56,563 nt of DNA from an uncultured Anaerofilum sp. (GTDB lineage: Bacteria > Bacillota > Clostridia > Oscillospirales > Ruminococcaceae): assembly GCA_944385935.1 (NCBI GenBank), contig CALWZC010000016.1, forward strand, positions 1 through 56,563, written 5' to 3'. The translations under genes and the position numbers were made by a program. Within the stretch, counting starts at the first letter, position 1. Each line of letters starts with the position of its first letter. The notes beneath the pieces are model-generated. The model was given only the letters and a program-made list of their open reading frames with translations, was not told the DNA's origin and made no database searches. Shown here piece by piece: positions 55,875 through 56,563 of this stretch.

Positions 55875-56563
55875 ATGCCGGTCATTGACTCGGCTGCTGA
55901 AAAGCGGCTGGAACCTCTGGTGCTGGTTGATACAGCTGGTCTTACAGAGGAAGAATGGCTCTCTTATCGTCGCCGCGGCATTGGCGGAAGTGATGTGGCA
56001 GCCCTTCTGGGGATTTCCCCATGGAGGACAGCCCGGGACTTGTATTACGACAAGCTGAATGTTGCGGCAGTTGAAGATGAGGAAGGTAATTGGGTCGCGC
56101 TGGAAATGGGACATCTGTTGGAACCCCTGGTGGCAAAGATTTTTGAACGCAAAACAGGTTATAAAATCTACCAGATTAAAAAGATGTTCCAGCACTCGAA
56201 ATATCCATGGATGCTGGCAGATGTAGACTACTTTGTTGAGCTCCCAGATGGTACTACTGCCATTCTGGAAATCAAGACAACAAACTACAACGCCCGGGAT
56301 AATTGGTGGCTGGATGGTGAGGAAACCGTTCCGGTCTACTACGAATCTCAGGGTAGGCATTACATGGCCGTTATGGATGTAGACCGTTGCTTTTTCTGCT
56401 GCCTATACGGCAATAACGAAGATGAAACGATCATCCGTGAAATCCGGCGTGACATCGCTTACGAAGAAGAAATGGTTTATCTGGAACAGTATTTCTGGGA
56501 AAATCATGTGCTCACCAAAACACCTCCGCCCTATACCGAAGACGGAGATCTTGTGGTGGAAAG
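55875..56563 (+). CDS. YqaJ-type viral recombinase (exonuclease), partial at the window end
   Basis: At least 229 aa, open to the last base with no stop. Starts MPVIDSAAEKRLE with GGAGGGGG upstream. RRGIGGSDVAALLGISPW, EMGHLLEPLVAKIFE, PWMLADVDYF and AILEIKTTNY give the lambda-exonuclease/YqaJ nuclease core with its acidic and Lys residues. In phages and ICEs it works with a RecT-like annealase to recombine DNA; such a partner would be expected downstream, beyond the window. Confidence 0.92.
   Translation, partial: MPVIDSAAEKRLEPLVLVDTAGLTEEEWLSYRRRGIGGSDVAALLGISPWRTARDLYYDKLNVAAVEDEEGNWVALEMGHLLEPLVAKIFERKTGYKIYQIKKMFQHSKYPWMLADVDYFVELPDGTTAILEIKTTNYNARDNWWLDGEETVPVYYESQGRHYMAVMDVDRCFFCCLYGNNEDETIIREIRRDIAYEEEMVYLEQYFWENHVLTKTPPPYTEDGDLVVE

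Larger units (their letters stand above)
53416..56563. mobile_element. Left end of an integrated element (ICE or prophage) upstream of ychF
   Basis: Integrase and excisionase lie next to a chromosomal core gene, followed by an RNA-rich region and a YqaJ-type recombinase. The right end is outside the window. Int and Xis resemble Tn916-type proteins, whereas YqaJ is phage-type recombination; composition also changes from AT-rich (xis) to GC-richer (from about 55,700). The exact left boundary was not resolved and lies within about 53,416-53,491. Confidence 0.75.

Overview
The window looks like a stretch of chromosome from a low-to-middle GC, anaerobic, Gram-positive Clostridia member, most like gut Oscillospiraceae/Ruminococcaceae. 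This rests on an oxygen-sensitive class III ribonucleotide reductase (nrdD/nrdG) with NrdR-type boxes, strong AAGGAGG-type ribosome binding sites, sigma-A-like TTGACA/TATAAT promoters, both GlnRS and GluRS, lipoproteins with short Gram-positive lipoboxes, and a Tn916-like integrase/excisionase. No rRNA, tRNA or CRISPR array was seen.

Layout. 0.1-6.9 kb (minus): a heterodimeric multidrug-type ABC exporter, then secA. 7.1-10.0 kb (plus): a haemolysin-III-family protein, then a PadR/DUF1700/DUF4097/PspC envelope operon with a palindromic operator over its own promoter. 10.2-15.3 kb (plus): a wall and division block, ftsW/spoVE-like, murA, ftsZ and a DivIVA-like coiled coil. 15.3-18.1 kb: HD-domain and PC4-like genes, an unknown 99-aa gene, a zinc-ribbon gene and a DUF1113-type membrane protein. 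18.2-23.7 kb (minus): a chemoreceptor, then nrdD, a 53-aa mini-gene and nrdG behind a promoter whose spacer is filled by an NrdR box. 24.0-31.8 kb: a polysaccharide flippase and a carbohydrate block (heparinase II/III-like, GH88, GH2). 31.9-35.7 kb (minus): potABCD, with a terminator-like hairpin directly before the first ribosome binding site. 36-38.4 kb (minus): an NSS-type sodium symporter and a YitT protein. 38.8-40.2 kb: a basic unknown protein, a frameshifted catP-like chloramphenicol acetyltransferase, and an isolated transcription unit for a 32-aa two-cysteine peptide behind a multi-hairpin leader. 40.4-46 kb: DUF308 protein, lipoprotein, metallo-hydrolase, GHL10-type lipoprotein, cytidylate-kinase-like protein and a MATE exporter interrupted in a T8 tract. 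46.2-51.3 kb (plus): glnS, gltX and a large membrane protein. 51.3-53.4 kb (minus): small membrane protein, mtnN, ychF. 53.4 kb to the end: the left end of a mobile element (integrase, excisionase, structured RNA candidates, and a YqaJ-type recombinase running off the window).

Most of the window is ordinary core genome. The least explained parts are the 32-aa peptide unit (39.95-40.23 kb), the 53-aa glycyl-radical-like mini-protein between nrdD and nrdG, the promoter plus structured RNA plus terminator unit at 55.38-55.66 kb in the mobile element, and the terminator hairpin in the pot leader. Two genes (cat, MATE) carry frameshifts close to their functional sequence.

All assignments come from reading motifs and translations. 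No database search or folding program was run.
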